Shown here: piece by piece, positions 24,592 to 33,469 of the stretch
How positions within the stretch are numbered: position 1 is the first letter of the stretch
Layout: each line of letters begins with the position of its first letter
Origin: Porphyrobacter sp. AAP82
GTDB lineage: Bacteria > Pseudomonadota > Alphaproteobacteria > Sphingomonadales > Sphingomonadaceae
Assembly: GCF_000331285.1 (NCBI RefSeq)
Contig: NZ_ANFX01000020.1
Coordinates: 1 to 57,548, forward strand
Direction of reading: 5' to 3'
Length of the DNA: 57,548 bases
Translations under genes and position numbers: made by a program
The notes under the pieces: generated by a model
What the model was told of the DNA's origin: nothing
Database searches by the model: none
Seen by the model: the letters and a program-made list of their open reading frames with translations, nothing else

Positions 24592-26100
24592 GTGGCCGGA
24601 CACCCCGCTTGCGAGGGCGCGCGCATGGCGCAAGGGCGCAGCGTGATGGCCGGAAAGCTGCCGATGCGGGTCAAACTGCTCGCCGGATTCGGGTCGGTCG
24701 CCTTCGGGGTGAAGGACAACGGCTTCTCGTTCTTCCTGCTGATCTTCTACAATCAGGTGCTGGGGATGGATGCGGGGCTGGTGAGCCTTGCGCTGCTGAT
24801 CGCGCTGCTGGTCGATGCGCTGGTCGATCCGCTGCTCGGCAACCTTTCGGACCGCACCTACACCCGCTGGGGGCGGCGCCTGCCGTGGCTCTATGCCGCA
24901 CCCGTCCCGCTTGCGGTGCTGTGGGTGATGCTGTGGAGCCCGCCGGGCGGCGCGGCGCCGAGCTTTGCGGGGCTGGTCGGGATCGCGGTTGCGGTTCGGC
25001 TGCTGCTGTCGGCCTGCGAGGTGCCCTCGATCGCGCTCGTCCCCGAACTCACCGCCGATTACGACGAACGCACCACGCTGTTCCGCTACCGCTTCCTGTC
25101 GGGCTGGATCGGGGGCCTGGGCATGATGGTGCTCGCCTACACCGTGTTCATGCCCGGGGCGCAGGGGATGCTGTCGCTGGAGGGCTACCAGGCCTTCGGG
25201 ATTTTCGGCGCGGTGCTGATGGCGGTGTCGGTGATCGGCTCGGCCGCAGGGCTGCACCCGCTGGTCGCGCGCCTGCCTGCTCGCAAGCCCCCGCCCTTCA
25301 CCTTCAAGGGCGCCTTCGCCGAGATCGCCGAGGCCTTTTCCGAGCGCGCCTTCCTGGTCTTTGCCGCCGGCGGGCTTGCCGCCTACGTGGCGCAGGGGAT
25401 GACCTTCTCGATCTCGAACTACCTCAACCTGTTCGTCTGGCAGCTGACGCAGGGCCAGCTCGTCGCCTATCCGCTGATGCTGCTTGCCTCCGTGGTGCTG
25501 ATGTTCGTGATCGTCGGCCCGATGCACCGCCGGCTCGGCAAGGCGGGGAGCGCGGCGCTGAGCGCCCTTGGCGCGGCGCTGATCGGGATCATTCCCTATG
25601 GCCTGCTGCTGGCAGGCATCTGGCCGCAGCCCGGCACGCTGGCATCGACCGCGGGCTTTTATGGCTTCGCGCTGTTCGCCAATGCGCTGGGCGTGGTCTC
25701 GCTGGTATCGGCGACCTCGATGATGGCCGAGATTGTCGAGGCCTTCGAGGAACGCACCGACAGGCGGGCCGAAGGCTCGTTCTTCGCGGGCGGCTGGCTG
25801 GTGCAGAAATGCGCGACGGGGGCGGGGATCTTCGTCACCGGGCAGATCATCGGCTTTGCCGGGCTCGCCGCCAATTCCGCGCCGGGAGCCGTGCCGCAGG
25901 ACGTGATCGTCCGGCTGGTGCTGACCTATGGCGCGGCCGCGCTGGCGCTGGCGGGGACCTCGGCGTTCTTCCTCGCGCGCTTCCCGATCAGCCGCGCCGA
26001 GCACGAGGCGCGGCTCGAACGGCTCGCTCATCGCCGCGGCCCCGATCCGCTCGGCGAGGCGGCGCGCGCCGATCCGGAGGGGCACTCCATCGGCGCCTGA
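24592..26100 (+). CDS. MFS transporter of the GPH (glycoside-pentoside-hexuronide) type
   Basis: A 502-residue inner-membrane carrier with about twelve hydrophobic segments. The family marks are the conserved [27 protein letters not shown] loop between helices 2 and 3 and [13 protein letters not shown] near the middle of the first half. GPH proteins move sugars by cation symport, but many homologues in sphingomonads lie next to acyl-CoA genes and have unknown substrates; this one probably imports a compound fed into the neighbouring pathway. The GTG at 24592 is chosen for its AGAGAGG just upstream, although ATG 24646 ([10 protein letters not shown]) is possible. Confidence 0.8.
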   Translation: MAGHPACEGARMAQGRSVMAGKLPMRVKLLAGFGSVAFGVKDNGFSFFLLIFYNQVLGMDAGLVSLALLIALLVDALVDPLLGNLSDRTYTRWGRRLPWLYAAPVPLAVLWVMLWSPPGGAAPSFAGLVGIAVAVRLLLSACEVPSIALVPELTADYDERTTLFRYRFLSGWIGGLGMMVLAYTVFMPGAQGMLSLEGYQAFGIFGAVLMAVSVIGSAAGLHPLVARLPARKPPPFTFKGAFAEIAEAFSERAFLVFAAGGLAAYVAQGMTFSISNYLNLFVWQLTQGQLVAYPLMLLASVVLMFVIVGPMHRRLGKAGSAALSALGAALIGIIPYGLLLAGIWPQPGTLASTAGFYGFALFANALGVVSLVSATSMMAEIVEAFEERTDRRAEGSFFAGGWLVQKCATGAGIFVTGQIIGFAGLAANSAPGAVPQDVIVRLVLTYGAAALALAGTSAFFLARFPISRAEHEARLERLAHRRGPDPLGEAARADPEGHSIGA

Positions 26101-26189
26101 GGCCCCACAAAAGAGTGCTTGGCGGGGGCGCTGCCCCGTGCCACGGTCACACCCAGATTCGATTGCAAATAAGGACGAGAGGAACCCCC

Positions 26190-27527
26190 ATGGATTTCGA
26201 ACCCACCGAACGCCAGGCCTACTGGTCGGGCCGCGTGCGCGATTTCATCGAACAGCACGTGCGCCCCAACATGGATGTCTACAAGGCGCAGGACGCCGAG
26301 GGCGGCCGGTGGAAGGTGATCCAGATCATCGAGGACAAGAAGAAGCTGGCAAAAGAGGCCGGCATCTGGAACCTGTTCATGCCGCCGCGCAATGACAGCC
26401 ACCACCATGTCGACGAGACCTTCGAATTCGCAGGCCCGGGCCTTACCAACCTCGAATACGCGCTGTGCGCCGAGGAAATGGGCCGCATCGGCTGGGCGAG
26501 CGAAGTGTTCAACTGCTCGGCGCCCGATACCGGCAACATGGAAGTCTTCCACCGCTACGGCACGCGCGAGCAGAAGGAGGAATGGCTCCGCCCGCTTATG
26601 AACGGCGAGATCCGTTCAGCCTTCCTGATGACCGAGCCCTACACCGCCTCCTCGGACGCGACCAATATCGAGACCCGCATCGAGCGGGACGGCGACCATT
26701 ACGTCATCAACGGGCGCAAGTGGTGGTCGAGCGGCCTCGGCGATCCGCGCTGCAAGGTCGCGATCGTGATGGGCAAGACCGATTTTGCGGCACAGCGCCA
26801 CGCGCAGCAATCGATGGTGCTGATGCCGATCGACAGTCCCGGCGTGAACATCATCCGGCACCTGCCCGTGTTCGGCTATGACGATGCCCCGCACGGCCAC
26901 ATGGAAGTCGAGATGGTCAACGTGCGCGTGCCCGTCTCGAACATGCTCTTGGGCGAAGGCCGCGGCTTCGAGATCGCGCAAGGGCGCCTCGGGCCGGGCC
27001 GCATCCACCACTGCATGCGCACCATCGGCGTCGCCGAAGAGGCGCTCGCCAAGATGTGCCGCCGCTTGCAGGAGCGCGAGGCGTTCGGCAAGCCGGTCTA
27101 CAAGCATTCGGTCTGGGAAGAGCGCGTGGCGCGCGCCCGCATCGATATCGACATGACGCGCCTCTTGTGCCTCAAGGCCGCCGACATGATGGACAAGGTC
27201 GGCAACAAGGCGGCCAAGCAGGAAATCGCGATGATCAAGGTGCAGGCCCCCAACATGGCGCTCAAGATCATCGACGACGCGATCCAGGCCCACGGCGGCG
27301 GCGGGGTGTCGGAAGATTACGGCCTCGCGTCTGCCTATGCCCACCAGCGCACCCTGCGGCTCGCCGACGGGCCGGACGAGGTCCACGCCCGCTCGATCGC
27401 GCACATGGAATTCGCCAAGCACGCGCCGGTTGCCGGCCCCACGGCGAACGCCCTGCGCGGCAATCACGGGCGCGCTGCCAATGACGGATCGAGCTTCAGC
27501 TCGGGCGACATGGGCGTGGCGCGGTAA
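26190..27527 (+). CDS. ACAD11-like acyl-CoA dehydrogenase
   Basis: A 445-residue flavoprotein that closely resembles the dehydrogenase domain of eukaryotic ACAD10/ACAD11 and bacterial LvaC-type enzymes rather than classical FadE. Telling segments are [63 protein letters not shown] and [20 protein letters not shown]. In ACAD11 and the levulinate pathway such enzymes act on 4-phosphoacyl-CoA to remove a 4-hydroxyl group. The APH-like kinase gene two places downstream fits that chemistry. Start ATG 26190 has GAGAGGA upstream. It follows the MFS gene by 89 bases. Confidence 0.88.
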   Translation: MDFEPTERQAYWSGRVRDFIEQHVRPNMDVYKAQDAEGGRWKVIQIIEDKKKLAKEAGIWNLFMPPRNDSHHHVDETFEFAGPGLTNLEYALCAEEMGRIGWASEVFNCSAPDTGNMEVFHRYGTREQKEEWLRPLMNGEIRSAFLMTEPYTASSDATNIETRIERDGDHYVINGRKWWSSGLGDPRCKVAIVMGKTDFAAQRHAQQSMVLMPIDSPGVNIIRHLPVFGYDDAPHGHMEVEMVNVRVPVSNMLLGEGRGFEIAQGRLGPGRIHHCMRTIGVAEEALAKMCRRLQEREAFGKPVYKHSVWEERVARARIDIDMTRLLCLKAADMMDKVGNKAAKQEIAMIKVQAPNMALKIIDDAIQAHGGGGVSEDYGLASAYAHQRTLRLADGPDEVHARSIAHMEFAKHAPVAGPTANALRGNHGRAANDGSSFSSGDMGVAR

Positions 27528-27533
27528 GCATCA

Positions 27534-27690
27534 GCCTCCCCTCCCGCCGAAGGTTGGCCCTGCCAACCGTCACTTCGGATCAACGGGAGGGGGCGGGGGT
27601 GGGCATGGGCCCGCAAGGGCCCACCCCGCTGCGACTACGACTTGCGAGGCAAGCCCAGGTCTCGCTCCCCTCCCGCAAGCAGGTGGGGTG
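27534..27690 (+). repeat. Family B composite palindromic repeat, copy 3
   Basis: It occupies nearly all of the gap between the ACAD11-like gene and the alcohol dehydrogenase gene. It opens CTCCCCTCCCGCCGAAGG with a GGTTGGC/GCCAACC hairpin, then CAACGGGAGGGGGCGGGGGTGGG, the 18-base block shared with copies 1 and 2 (27618-27635), and a closing CCCCTCCCGCAAGC. The AGGA used by the next gene lies directly after it. Confidence 0.87.
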
Positions 27691-27700
27691 AGGAATTATC

Positions 27701-28792
27701 ATGGCAAAAGCCGCCATCCTTGAAGCCCCCGGCCAGCCCTTGCGCATCGCCGAGGTCACCTATGCCGAGCCCGGCCCGCACGAGGTGTTGATCGACACCA
27801 AGGCCTGCGGGCTGTGCCATTCGGACCTGCACTTCATCGACGGGCATTATCCCCATGCCCTGCCCTGCATTCCCGGGCACGAGGCAGCCGGGATCGTGCG
27901 CGCGGTCGGCAGCGAGGTGAAGACCGTTCGCCCGGGCGACCATGTCGTCTCCTGCCTTTCGGCCTTCTGCGGGCACTGCGAGTTCTGCGTCACCGGCCGC
28001 ATGGCGCTGTGCCTTGGCGGCGACACCCGCCGCCAGAAGGGCGAAGCGCCGCGCATCGCCTTTGCCGATGGCTCTGCGCCGGTGGCGCAAATGCTCAATC
28101 TCTCCGCCCTGTCGCAGCAGATGCTGATCCACGAACATGCCTGCGTCGCCATCGACAAGGCCATGCCGTTTGATCGCGCCGCCCTGCTCGGCTGTGCGGT
28201 GACGACCGGCGCGGGGACGATCTTCAACGCCTGCAAGGTGACCCCGGGCGAGACCGTGCTGGTGGTCGGCTGCGGGGGCGTGGGCCTGGCCGCGATCAAC
28301 GCCGCCAAGATCGCCGGCGCGGGCAAGATCATCGCCGCCGATCCGCTGCCTGAAAAGCGCGCGCTGGCCGAGGTGCTGGGCGCGACCCACACCGTCGATG
28401 CCCTCGCCGAGGATGCGGCGCAGCAGATCATCGCCATCTCCGGCGGCGGGGTCGATTGGGGGATCGAAGCGGTCGGGCGTCAGGCCTCGGCCGATCTTGC
28501 GGTCGCCAGCATCAAGCGCGGCGGGACCGCGGTGATCCTCGGCATGATGCCCTTGGATTGCAAGGTCGGGCTCGGCGCCTTCGATCTCCTGTCGGGCAAG
28601 AAGCTGATGGGCGCGATCATGGGGATGAACCACTTCCCCGTCGATCTGCCGCGCCTTGTCGATTTCTACCTGCGCGGGCTGCTCGATCTCGACACGATCA
28701 TCGCCGAGCGAATCACGCTCGATCAGGTCAACCAGGGCTTCGAGACGATGCGCAAGGGCACGTCGGCCCGCACTGTGGTGGTGTTCGACTGA
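27701..28792 (+). CDS. Zinc-dependent alcohol dehydrogenase
   Basis: A 363-residue medium-chain dehydrogenase. Catalytic zinc ligands are in GLCHSD (Cys39), GHE (His60) and LGCAVTTGAG; the structural zinc uses Cys90, Cys93, Cys96 and Cys104. NAD binding is seen in VLVVGCGGVGLAAINAA. It resembles the class III-like subgroup that includes mycobacterial AdhD. In this operon, between an ACAD11-like dehydrogenase and an APH-like kinase, it may oxidise or reduce a hydroxy or aldehyde intermediate of the same pathway; that is inference. The stop overlaps the next start as TGATG. Confidence 0.88.
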   Translation: MAKAAILEAPGQPLRIAEVTYAEPGPHEVLIDTKACGLCHSDLHFIDGHYPHALPCIPGHEAAGIVRAVGSEVKTVRPGDHVVSCLSAFCGHCEFCVTGRMALCLGGDTRRQKGEAPRIAFADGSAPVAQMLNLSALSQQMLIHEHACVAIDKAMPFDRAALLGCAVTTGAGTIFNACKVTPGETVLVVGCGGVGLAAINAAKIAGAGKIIAADPLPEKRALAEVLGATHTVDALAEDAAQQIIAISGGGVDWGIEAVGRQASADLAVASIKRGGTAVILGMMPLDCKVGLGAFDLLSGKKLMGAIMGMNHFPVDLPRLVDFYLRGLLDLDTIIAERITLDQVNQGFETMRKGTSARTVVVFD

Positions 28793-29874
28793 TGACTGAC
28801 GCGCCCAATATCGATTTCGACAAGGAAATGGTCGGCACGGTCGCCGTGACCGAGAAGGACGCGCTCGACCTTGCCGCGCTGACCGCGTGGTTCGAAGCCA
28901 ATGTCGAAGGCTTCGCCGGCCCGATCAGCTACACCAAGTTCAAGGGCGGCCAGTCGAACCCGACCTACCGGATCGACACGCCGGGCGCTTCCTACGTGCT
29001 GCGCCGCCAGCCCTTCGGCAAGCTGCTGCCAAGCGCCCACGCGGTCGACCGCGAATATGCGGCGATGACCGGGCTCTACCCGACCGGCTTCCCGGTGCCA
29101 CGCACCTACGGGCTTTGCGAGGACCCGGAGGTGATCGGCTCCAAGTTCTTCGTGATGAGCATGGCCGATGGCCGGTCCTTGTGGAACGGCGCGCTGCCCG
29201 GCGTCGCGCCCGAGGAACGCCGCGCGATCTACCACGCGCTGATCGATACCATGGCCGACCTCCACCTGAACCAGCCCGAAAAGATCGGGATGGGTGACTA
29301 TGGCAAGCCGACCGATTATTGCGCGCGCCAGATCACCCGCTGGACCAAGCAGTACAAGCTCTCCGAGACCGAGCACATGCCGGAAATGGAAGCGCTGATC
29401 GCCTGGCTGCCGCAGACCATCCCGCCGCAGCATGGCTCGAGCGTCGTCCATGGCGACTACCGGCTCGACAACGTGATCTTCGCGCATGACGAGCCGCGCA
29501 TCATCGCGGTGCTCGATTGGGAGCTGTCGACGCTGGGCGATCCGATTGCCGATTTCAGCTACCTCATGCTCAACTGGCACAACCCCGCCGATGGGCGCGC
29601 AGGCCTGCTGGGGCTGGATCTCGAGGCGCTCGGCATCCCCAGCCAAGAGGAGGCGGTCGAACGCTATGTCGCGCGCACCGGCTACCCCGTGCCGCCGATG
29701 GACTGGTATTTCGCCTACAACCTGTTCCGGCTTGCAGGGATCATGCAGGGCATCAAGAAGCGCGTGATCGACGGGACCGCGTCCAGCGCCCACGCCCAGG
29801 CGATGAGCGAGCGGGTGCGGCCGCTGGCGGAGCGGGCCTATCAGTTTGCGGTGGCTGCGGGGATGAAGCCTTAG
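28792..29874 (+). CDS. APH-like kinase of the ACAD10/11-LvaA type
   Basis: A 360-residue protein with the aminoglycoside-phosphotransferase fold. KGGQSNPTYRI is the nucleotide-binding start, YVLRRQP holds the ATP-binding Lys/Arg region, VVHGDYRLDN is the Brenner catalytic motif and VLDWELSTLGDP the metal-binding DxE-type motif. It resembles the kinase domain fused to the dehydrogenase in ACAD10/11 and the separate LvaA, which phosphorylates 4-hydroxyacyl-CoA. Antibiotic resistance is not indicated. It is translationally coupled to the alcohol dehydrogenase (TGATG) and is the last gene of the unit. Confidence 0.87.
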   Translation: MTDAPNIDFDKEMVGTVAVTEKDALDLAALTAWFEANVEGFAGPISYTKFKGGQSNPTYRIDTPGASYVLRRQPFGKLLPSAHAVDREYAAMTGLYPTGFPVPRTYGLCEDPEVIGSKFFVMSMADGRSLWNGALPGVAPEERRAIYHALIDTMADLHLNQPEKIGMGDYGKPTDYCARQITRWTKQYKLSETEHMPEMEALIAWLPQTIPPQHGSSVVHGDYRLDNVIFAHDEPRIIAVLDWELSTLGDPIADFSYLMLNWHNPADGRAGLLGLDLEALGIPSQEEAVERYVARTGYPVPPMDWYFAYNLFRLAGIMQGIKKRVIDGTASSAHAQAMSERVRPLAERAYQFAVAAGMKP

Positions 29875-29890
29875 TGTTCCGCGCCCCCAT

Positions 29891-29979
29891 CCGAGGACGC
29901 GTCCTCGGTGCTGTTCCCTCCGCTGCGCTACGGGGCACCTGCGGGCGGCCATTCGGCCTTGCGGCCCTGCGGGGGCCGA
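29891..29979 (+). repeat. Family D palindromic repeat, copy 3 (before dapD)
   Basis: The core at 29938-29979 contains TGCGGGCGGCC, GGCCTTGCGGC and a closing GGGGCCGA. A perfect 18-base palindrome, CCGAGGACGCGTCCTCGG, sits at 29891-29908 in the flank. The remaining bases up to dapD show nothing else I can name. Confidence 0.68.
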
Positions 29980-30096
29980 GCTTGAGTGTGCCAGCGAAGT
30001 TTACGTATGCCTGCCTCACGCCTGTGCAGCCTCCGCTTGCCGCAGCCGCGCCGCGCGGCTAGGCGCGCGTCACAACCCGACGCCCGGAGACCGCCC

Positions 30097-30933
30097 ATGA
30101 CCGACAGCCTGATCGCCGCCATCGAAGCCGCATGGGATGACCGCGCTGCCGTTACCCCCGGCCACGCCGTGGGCGAAGCGGTCGAGGCTGCCCTCGCGCT
30201 GCTCGACAGCGGCGCGGCGCGCGTTGCCGAGCCCGATGGCAACGGCGGCTGGCAGGTCAACCAGTGGCTCAAGAAGGCGGTGCTCCTCAGTTTCCGCCTC
30301 AACGACAACGCCGTGGTCGATGGCGGCGCGGCGAGCGCGCCGGCCTATGACAAGGTGCCGCTGAAGTTTGCCGGATGGGGCGAGAACCGTTTCCGCGAGG
30401 CAGGCTTCCGCGTCGTGCCCGGCGCGGTGGTGCGGCGCGGCGCGCACATTGCCAAGGGCGCGGTGCTGATGCCCTCCTTCGTCAACATCGGCGCATACGT
30501 TGGCGAGAACACCATGATCGACACCTGGGCGACGGTCGGCTCCTGTGCGCAGATCGGCGCGAATGTGCACATCTCAGGCGGCGCGGGGATCGGCGGCGTG
30601 CTCGAGCCACTCCAGGCCGAACCCGTCATCATCGGCGACGGTGCCTTCATCGGCGCGCGCGCCGAAGTCGCCGAAGGCGTGCGCGTGGGGACCGGCGCGG
30701 TGCTCTCGATGGGGGTCTATCTCGGCGCCTCGACCAGGATCGTCGACCGCGCGAGCGGAGAGGTCCATATCGGCGCGGTGCCGCCCTATGCGGTGGTCGT
30801 CCCGGGTTCGATGCCGGGCAAGCCGCTCCCCGACGGCACGATGGGCCCGAGCCTCTACTGCGCGGTCATCGTCAAGACGGTCGATGCGCAGACCCGCTCC
30901 AAGACCGGCATCAACGAGCTGCTGCGCGACTGA
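30097..30933 (+). CDS. dapD: Tetrahydrodipicolinate N-succinyltransferase
   Basis: A 278-residue enzyme of the succinylase branch of lysine and meso-diaminopimelate synthesis. A helical N-terminal domain is followed by a left-handed beta-helix built from hexapeptide repeats ([29 protein letters not shown] and [13 protein letters not shown]). [16 protein letters not shown] and [11 protein letters not shown] are family marks. The ATG at 30097 ([16 protein letters not shown]) gives the usual length. It stands apart from other dap genes here. Confidence 0.96.
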   Translation: MTDSLIAAIEAAWDDRAAVTPGHAVGEAVEAALALLDSGAARVAEPDGNGGWQVNQWLKKAVLLSFRLNDNAVVDGGAASAPAYDKVPLKFAGWGENRFREAGFRVVPGAVVRRGAHIAKGAVLMPSFVNIGAYVGENTMIDTWATVGSCAQIGANVHISGGAGIGGVLEPLQAEPVIIGDGAFIGARAEVAEGVRVGTGAVLSMGVYLGASTRIVDRASGEVHIGAVPPYAVVVPGSMPGKPLPDGTMGPSLYCAVIVKTVDAQTRSKTGINELLRD

Positions 30934-31032
30934 CCCTGCGGCAGGCCCGCTCTGCCCCGTCCTGACTTCCCCCGCCGGACCCGCGGCCCCCGCGCGGGCG
31001 TAGTCCCTGCCTCACCCCAGCAGGAGACCGCC

Positions 31033-31371
31033 ATGCCCGATTCCCCGCGCCGCACCCGTATCGACGAAACCGACGCCAAGGCGGGCAGCACCGAGGGCGT
31101 GGTGCGCTGGGTCCTGCTCATCAGCCTCGCGCTGGCGATCATCGCGCTGACCGTGATCTGGGTGACCGGCGCGCTGACGCAGAATGCCGACGAGAGCCAG
31201 ATGAATGTCGCGCGCAAGCAGCAGGCCGAAGCCGCCCGCGCCGATGACAACGCCGATCTCGCCGAGGAAGCGGGCCTGGTCGCCCCGGGCACCAGCGAAC
31301 AGCCCCAGAGCCCCGCACCAGCGCCCGCCCCCGCCCCCGCCCCCGCCTCCGCGCCCTCGCCCGGCAACTGA
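31033..31371 (+). CDS. Small single-helix membrane protein with Pro/Ala-rich tail
   Basis: A 112-residue protein of unknown function. A polar N-terminus (about 1-24) leads to one membrane helix, WVLLISLALAIIALTVIWVTGAL (about 26-48), then an Asp/Glu/Ala-rich stretch and a low-complexity tail of alternating Ala and Pro. It is preceded by AGGAGA. The helix region is clearly similar to that of the next gene, so the two are probably tandem paralogues separated by a perfect palindrome. Confidence 0.65.
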   Translation: MPDSPRRTRIDETDAKAGSTEGVVRWVLLISLALAIIALTVIWVTGALTQNADESQMNVARKQQAEAARADDNADLAEEAGLVAPGTSEQPQSPAPAPAPAPAPASAPSPGN

Positions 31372-31412
31372 GACGGGGGCCGGTCGGGAACCGGAAGCGC
31401 GCTGCGGCTTTG

Positions 31413-31448
31413 ATTGACGTTACGGAAAGGCCTTTCCGTAACGTCAAT
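31413..31448. promoter_or_regulatory. Perfect 36-base palindrome, possible operator or hairpin
   Basis: The half-site ATTGACGTTACGGAAAGG (31413-31430) is followed directly by its exact reverse complement (31431-31448), with no spacer and no mismatch. It is more AT-rich than its surroundings. It lies between the two small membrane protein genes, 21 bases before the second start, so it could be a regulator site, a terminator for the first gene or an RNA hairpin. Confidence 0.7.
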
Positions 31449-31468
31449 GACAGCTTGGGAGAGCGATA

Positions 31469-31627
31469 ATGGCCGACAACGACAAAGCCCACCGGATCCA
31501 CCATGAGGACGCGCGCGGCGCGGTCAGCAACACGGGCCTGCGCTATGTGCTGGCGATCAGCCTCGGCCTTGCGGTGATCGCGATGAGCCTCGTCTGGATC
31601 ATCCCGGCGCTGGCGATGGCGCACTGA
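31469..31627 (+). CDS. 52-residue single-helix membrane protein, paralogue of upstream gene
   Basis: A short frame encodes MADNDKAHRIHHEDARGAV, one membrane helix LRYVLAISLGLAVIAMSLVWI (about 24-44) and a short tail. GGGAGAG lies upstream at the right distance. The R-V-L-x-I-S-L-x-L-A-x-I-A pattern matches the helix of the 112-residue protein just before it. Function unknown. The next gene on the right is convergent and ends 11 bases later. Confidence 0.6.
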   Translation: MADNDKAHRIHHEDARGAVSNTGLRYVLAISLGLAVIAMSLVWIIPALAMAH

Positions 31628-31637
31628 CCGCGAGCGA

Positions 31638-32963
31638 TCACTCCGCCGCGACGGGCGAAGTGATCAGCGTCTCGATCGGCGGCTGGCCTGCAAGGCTCGC
31701 CGCATAGCTTTCCGCCGCGCGCATCACGCGCAGGATGTTGCGGCTCGCGATCAGCTCCAGCTCCGCCTGCGAAAGCCCGCGCCGCGCGAGTTCGGTGAAC
31801 AGCGCGGGGTAGCCGCTGACATCCTCCATCCCCGCAGGGCCGATCGGCATGCCGTCATAATCGCCGCCGATGCCGATATGCTCGATGCCCGCCACCGCGC
31901 GGATGTGCATGATGTGATCGGCAACGTCGCCGATCGACGCCTTGGGCTCGGGATTGGCGGCGAGCCACGTCGTCATCGCCGCGCTCGCGGCATCGGGGTT
32001 GCCGAGGTGGACGACCCTCAATCGCGCCAGCTCGCCCGCGCGGCGTGCGTCCCATTGGCGGATATCTTCGTCGATGAAGCGCGGCAGGGCGACCACCATC
32101 ACCACCCCGCCATTCGCGGGCAGCCGCGCGAGCACGCTGTCGGGCACGTTTCTGGGATGCGGCGTCACCGCGCGCGCGCCGGAATGGCTGAAGATCACCG
32201 GGGCCTTCGCCGCATCGAGCGCGTCCATCATCGTGTCTTCGCTGACATGGCTGAGGTCGACCAGCATGCCGATGCGGTTCATCTCGCGCACCACGTCCAT
32301 GCCGAAGGCGGTCAGCCCGCCGTGCTGCGGCGCGTCGGTCGCGGCATCGGCCCAGGGGATGTTGGAATTGTGGGTCAACGTCATGTAGCGCGCGCCCAGC
32401 GCGTGGAACTGGCGCAGCACGGCCAGGCTCGATCCGATCGAATAGCCGCCCTCCATGCCCAGCAGCGAGGCGACCTTGCCCTCGCGCATCGCGCTCTCGA
32501 CCTGATCGGCGGTGAGGGCAAAGCGCATGGTATCGGGGTTCTTGGCGATCAGTCGCTTGGTGACATCGATCTGCTCGATGGTCTGCTGGATCGCGGCAGC
32601 CTCGTTGGCGTTGTGCGGCACATAGACCGACCAGAACTGCGCGCCGACCTTGCCCTTCCTGAGGCGCAGGAGATCGGTGTGCATCGCCCCGCCCTCGCCG
32701 CCGACATGGTCATGGCCCTCCAGCGTGTCGGTGAAGTCGAAGGCATTGATCTGGTTGGCGAAGCGTGACCGCAGCTGGCCCGGCGCGTCGTTGTGCCCGT
32801 CGAACACCGGCGCGGCCTCGAGCGCGGCGGCGGCGGTGGCGGTGGCGGCGGCATCGTCGACAAGCGGCGGCGGCGGCGGGGCCTTCGCCTGCTGCGCGGC
32901 AAGCGGGCTTGCGAGCATCAGCGCGGCGGCGATTGCGGCAAGCGGGGCGGCAGAGAGTTGCAT
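31638..32963 (-). CDS. Secreted membrane dipeptidase (peptidase M19)
   Basis: A 441-residue zinc peptidase of the renal dipeptidase family, with a signal peptide (MQLSAAPLAAIAAALMLASPLAAQ) and a Pro-rich spacer. The binuclear metal site begins FDGHNDAPGQL (His57, Asp59); further ligands are in GMEGGYSIG, LTHNSNIPWAD, LVDLSHVSEDT and IFSHSGARAV, with GIGGDYDGMP near the end. M19 enzymes cut dipeptides, often with a D- or dehydro residue. Location is probably periplasmic. It is divergent from the cupin gene. Confidence 0.92.
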   Translation of the reverse strand: MQLSAAPLAAIAAALMLASPLAAQQAKAPPPPPLVDDAAATATAAAALEAAPVFDGHNDAPGQLRSRFANQINAFDFTDTLEGHDHVGGEGGAMHTDLLRLRKGKVGAQFWSVYVPHNANEAAAIQQTIEQIDVTKRLIAKNPDTMRFALTADQVESAMREGKVASLLGMEGGYSIGSSLAVLRQFHALGARYMTLTHNSNIPWADAATDAPQHGGLTAFGMDVVREMNRIGMLVDLSHVSEDTMMDALDAAKAPVIFSHSGARAVTPHPRNVPDSVLARLPANGGVVMVVALPRFIDEDIRQWDARRAGELARLRVVHLGNPDAASAAMTTWLAANPEPKASIGDVADHIMHIRAVAGIEHIGIGGDYDGMPIGPAGMEDVSGYPALFTELARRGLSQAELELIASRNILRVMRAAESYAASLAGQPPIETLITSPVAAE

Positions 32964-33028
32964 GGGGGAGGCTCCCGAAGCTAGAGCGCCTGCACCGGCA
33001 GATGGCGGGACAGGCAGGGGTATCGGGC

Positions 33029-33469
33029 ATGGATAGCGCGGGCGCGTTGATTGAACAATTGGGCCTTGCTGCCCATCCCGAGGGCGGGTGGTACAAGGAA
33101 ACGTGGCGGGGCGAGGCGGGGCCGGATGGCCGCGCGGGCGGCACCGCGATCATCTTCCTCCTGCGCGCCGGCGAGGCCTCGCACTGGCATACGGTCGATG
33201 CGGCCGAGCTGTGGATCTGGCAGGCGGGCGATCCGGTCGAACTGCGGCTTGCCGCCACGGACGAAGGCCCCGCGCGATCGGTGATCCTCGGCAGCGATAT
33301 CGCGGCGGGCCAGCAGTTGCAGGGCCTGGTCGCTCCGCAGGAATGGCAGGCGGCCCGGCCCTTCGGAGAGGCTGCGCATGGCTACTCCCTCGTCTCCTGC
33401 GTGGTCGTCCCGGGGTTCGACTTTGCGGGCTTCCGCCTTGCCGCACCGGGCTGGGAGCCGGGCGCGTGA
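33029..33469 (+). CDS. Cupin-fold protein (DUF985 family)
   Basis: A 146-residue protein whose sequence matches the DUF985 cupins: LAAHPEGGWYKETWR near the N-terminus, AIIFLLRAGEASHWHTVDAAELWIWQAGDPVEL in the core and VVVPGFDFAGFRLAAPGW at the end. The function of the family is not known; the HWHxxxxxE pattern could bind a metal. The ATG at 33029 was chosen as the residues before it are not conserved in style. Its stop overlaps the GTG start of the following DoxX-like gene. Confidence 0.8.
   Translation: MDSAGALIEQLGLAAHPEGGWYKETWRGEAGPDGRAGGTAIIFLLRAGEASHWHTVDAAELWIWQAGDPVELRLAATDEGPARSVILGSDIAAGQQLQGLVAPQEWQAARPFGEAAHGYSLVSCVVVPGFDFAGFRLAAPGWEPGA

Noticed and set aside
24609..26189. Apparent N-terminal extension fusing the MFS region to the ACAD11-like gene into 972 residues
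   Set aside because: The extension is a shadow of the MFS gene; the ATG at 26190 has a good ribosome site and starts the family's normal N-terminus.
21760..27690. CRISPR array
   Set aside because: The family B copies are kilobases apart, unequal and not separated by regular spacers.
28792..29874. Aminoglycoside resistance gene
   Set aside because: The fold is APH-like but the sequence is of the ACAD10/11-LvaA kind and the context is acyl-CoA metabolism.
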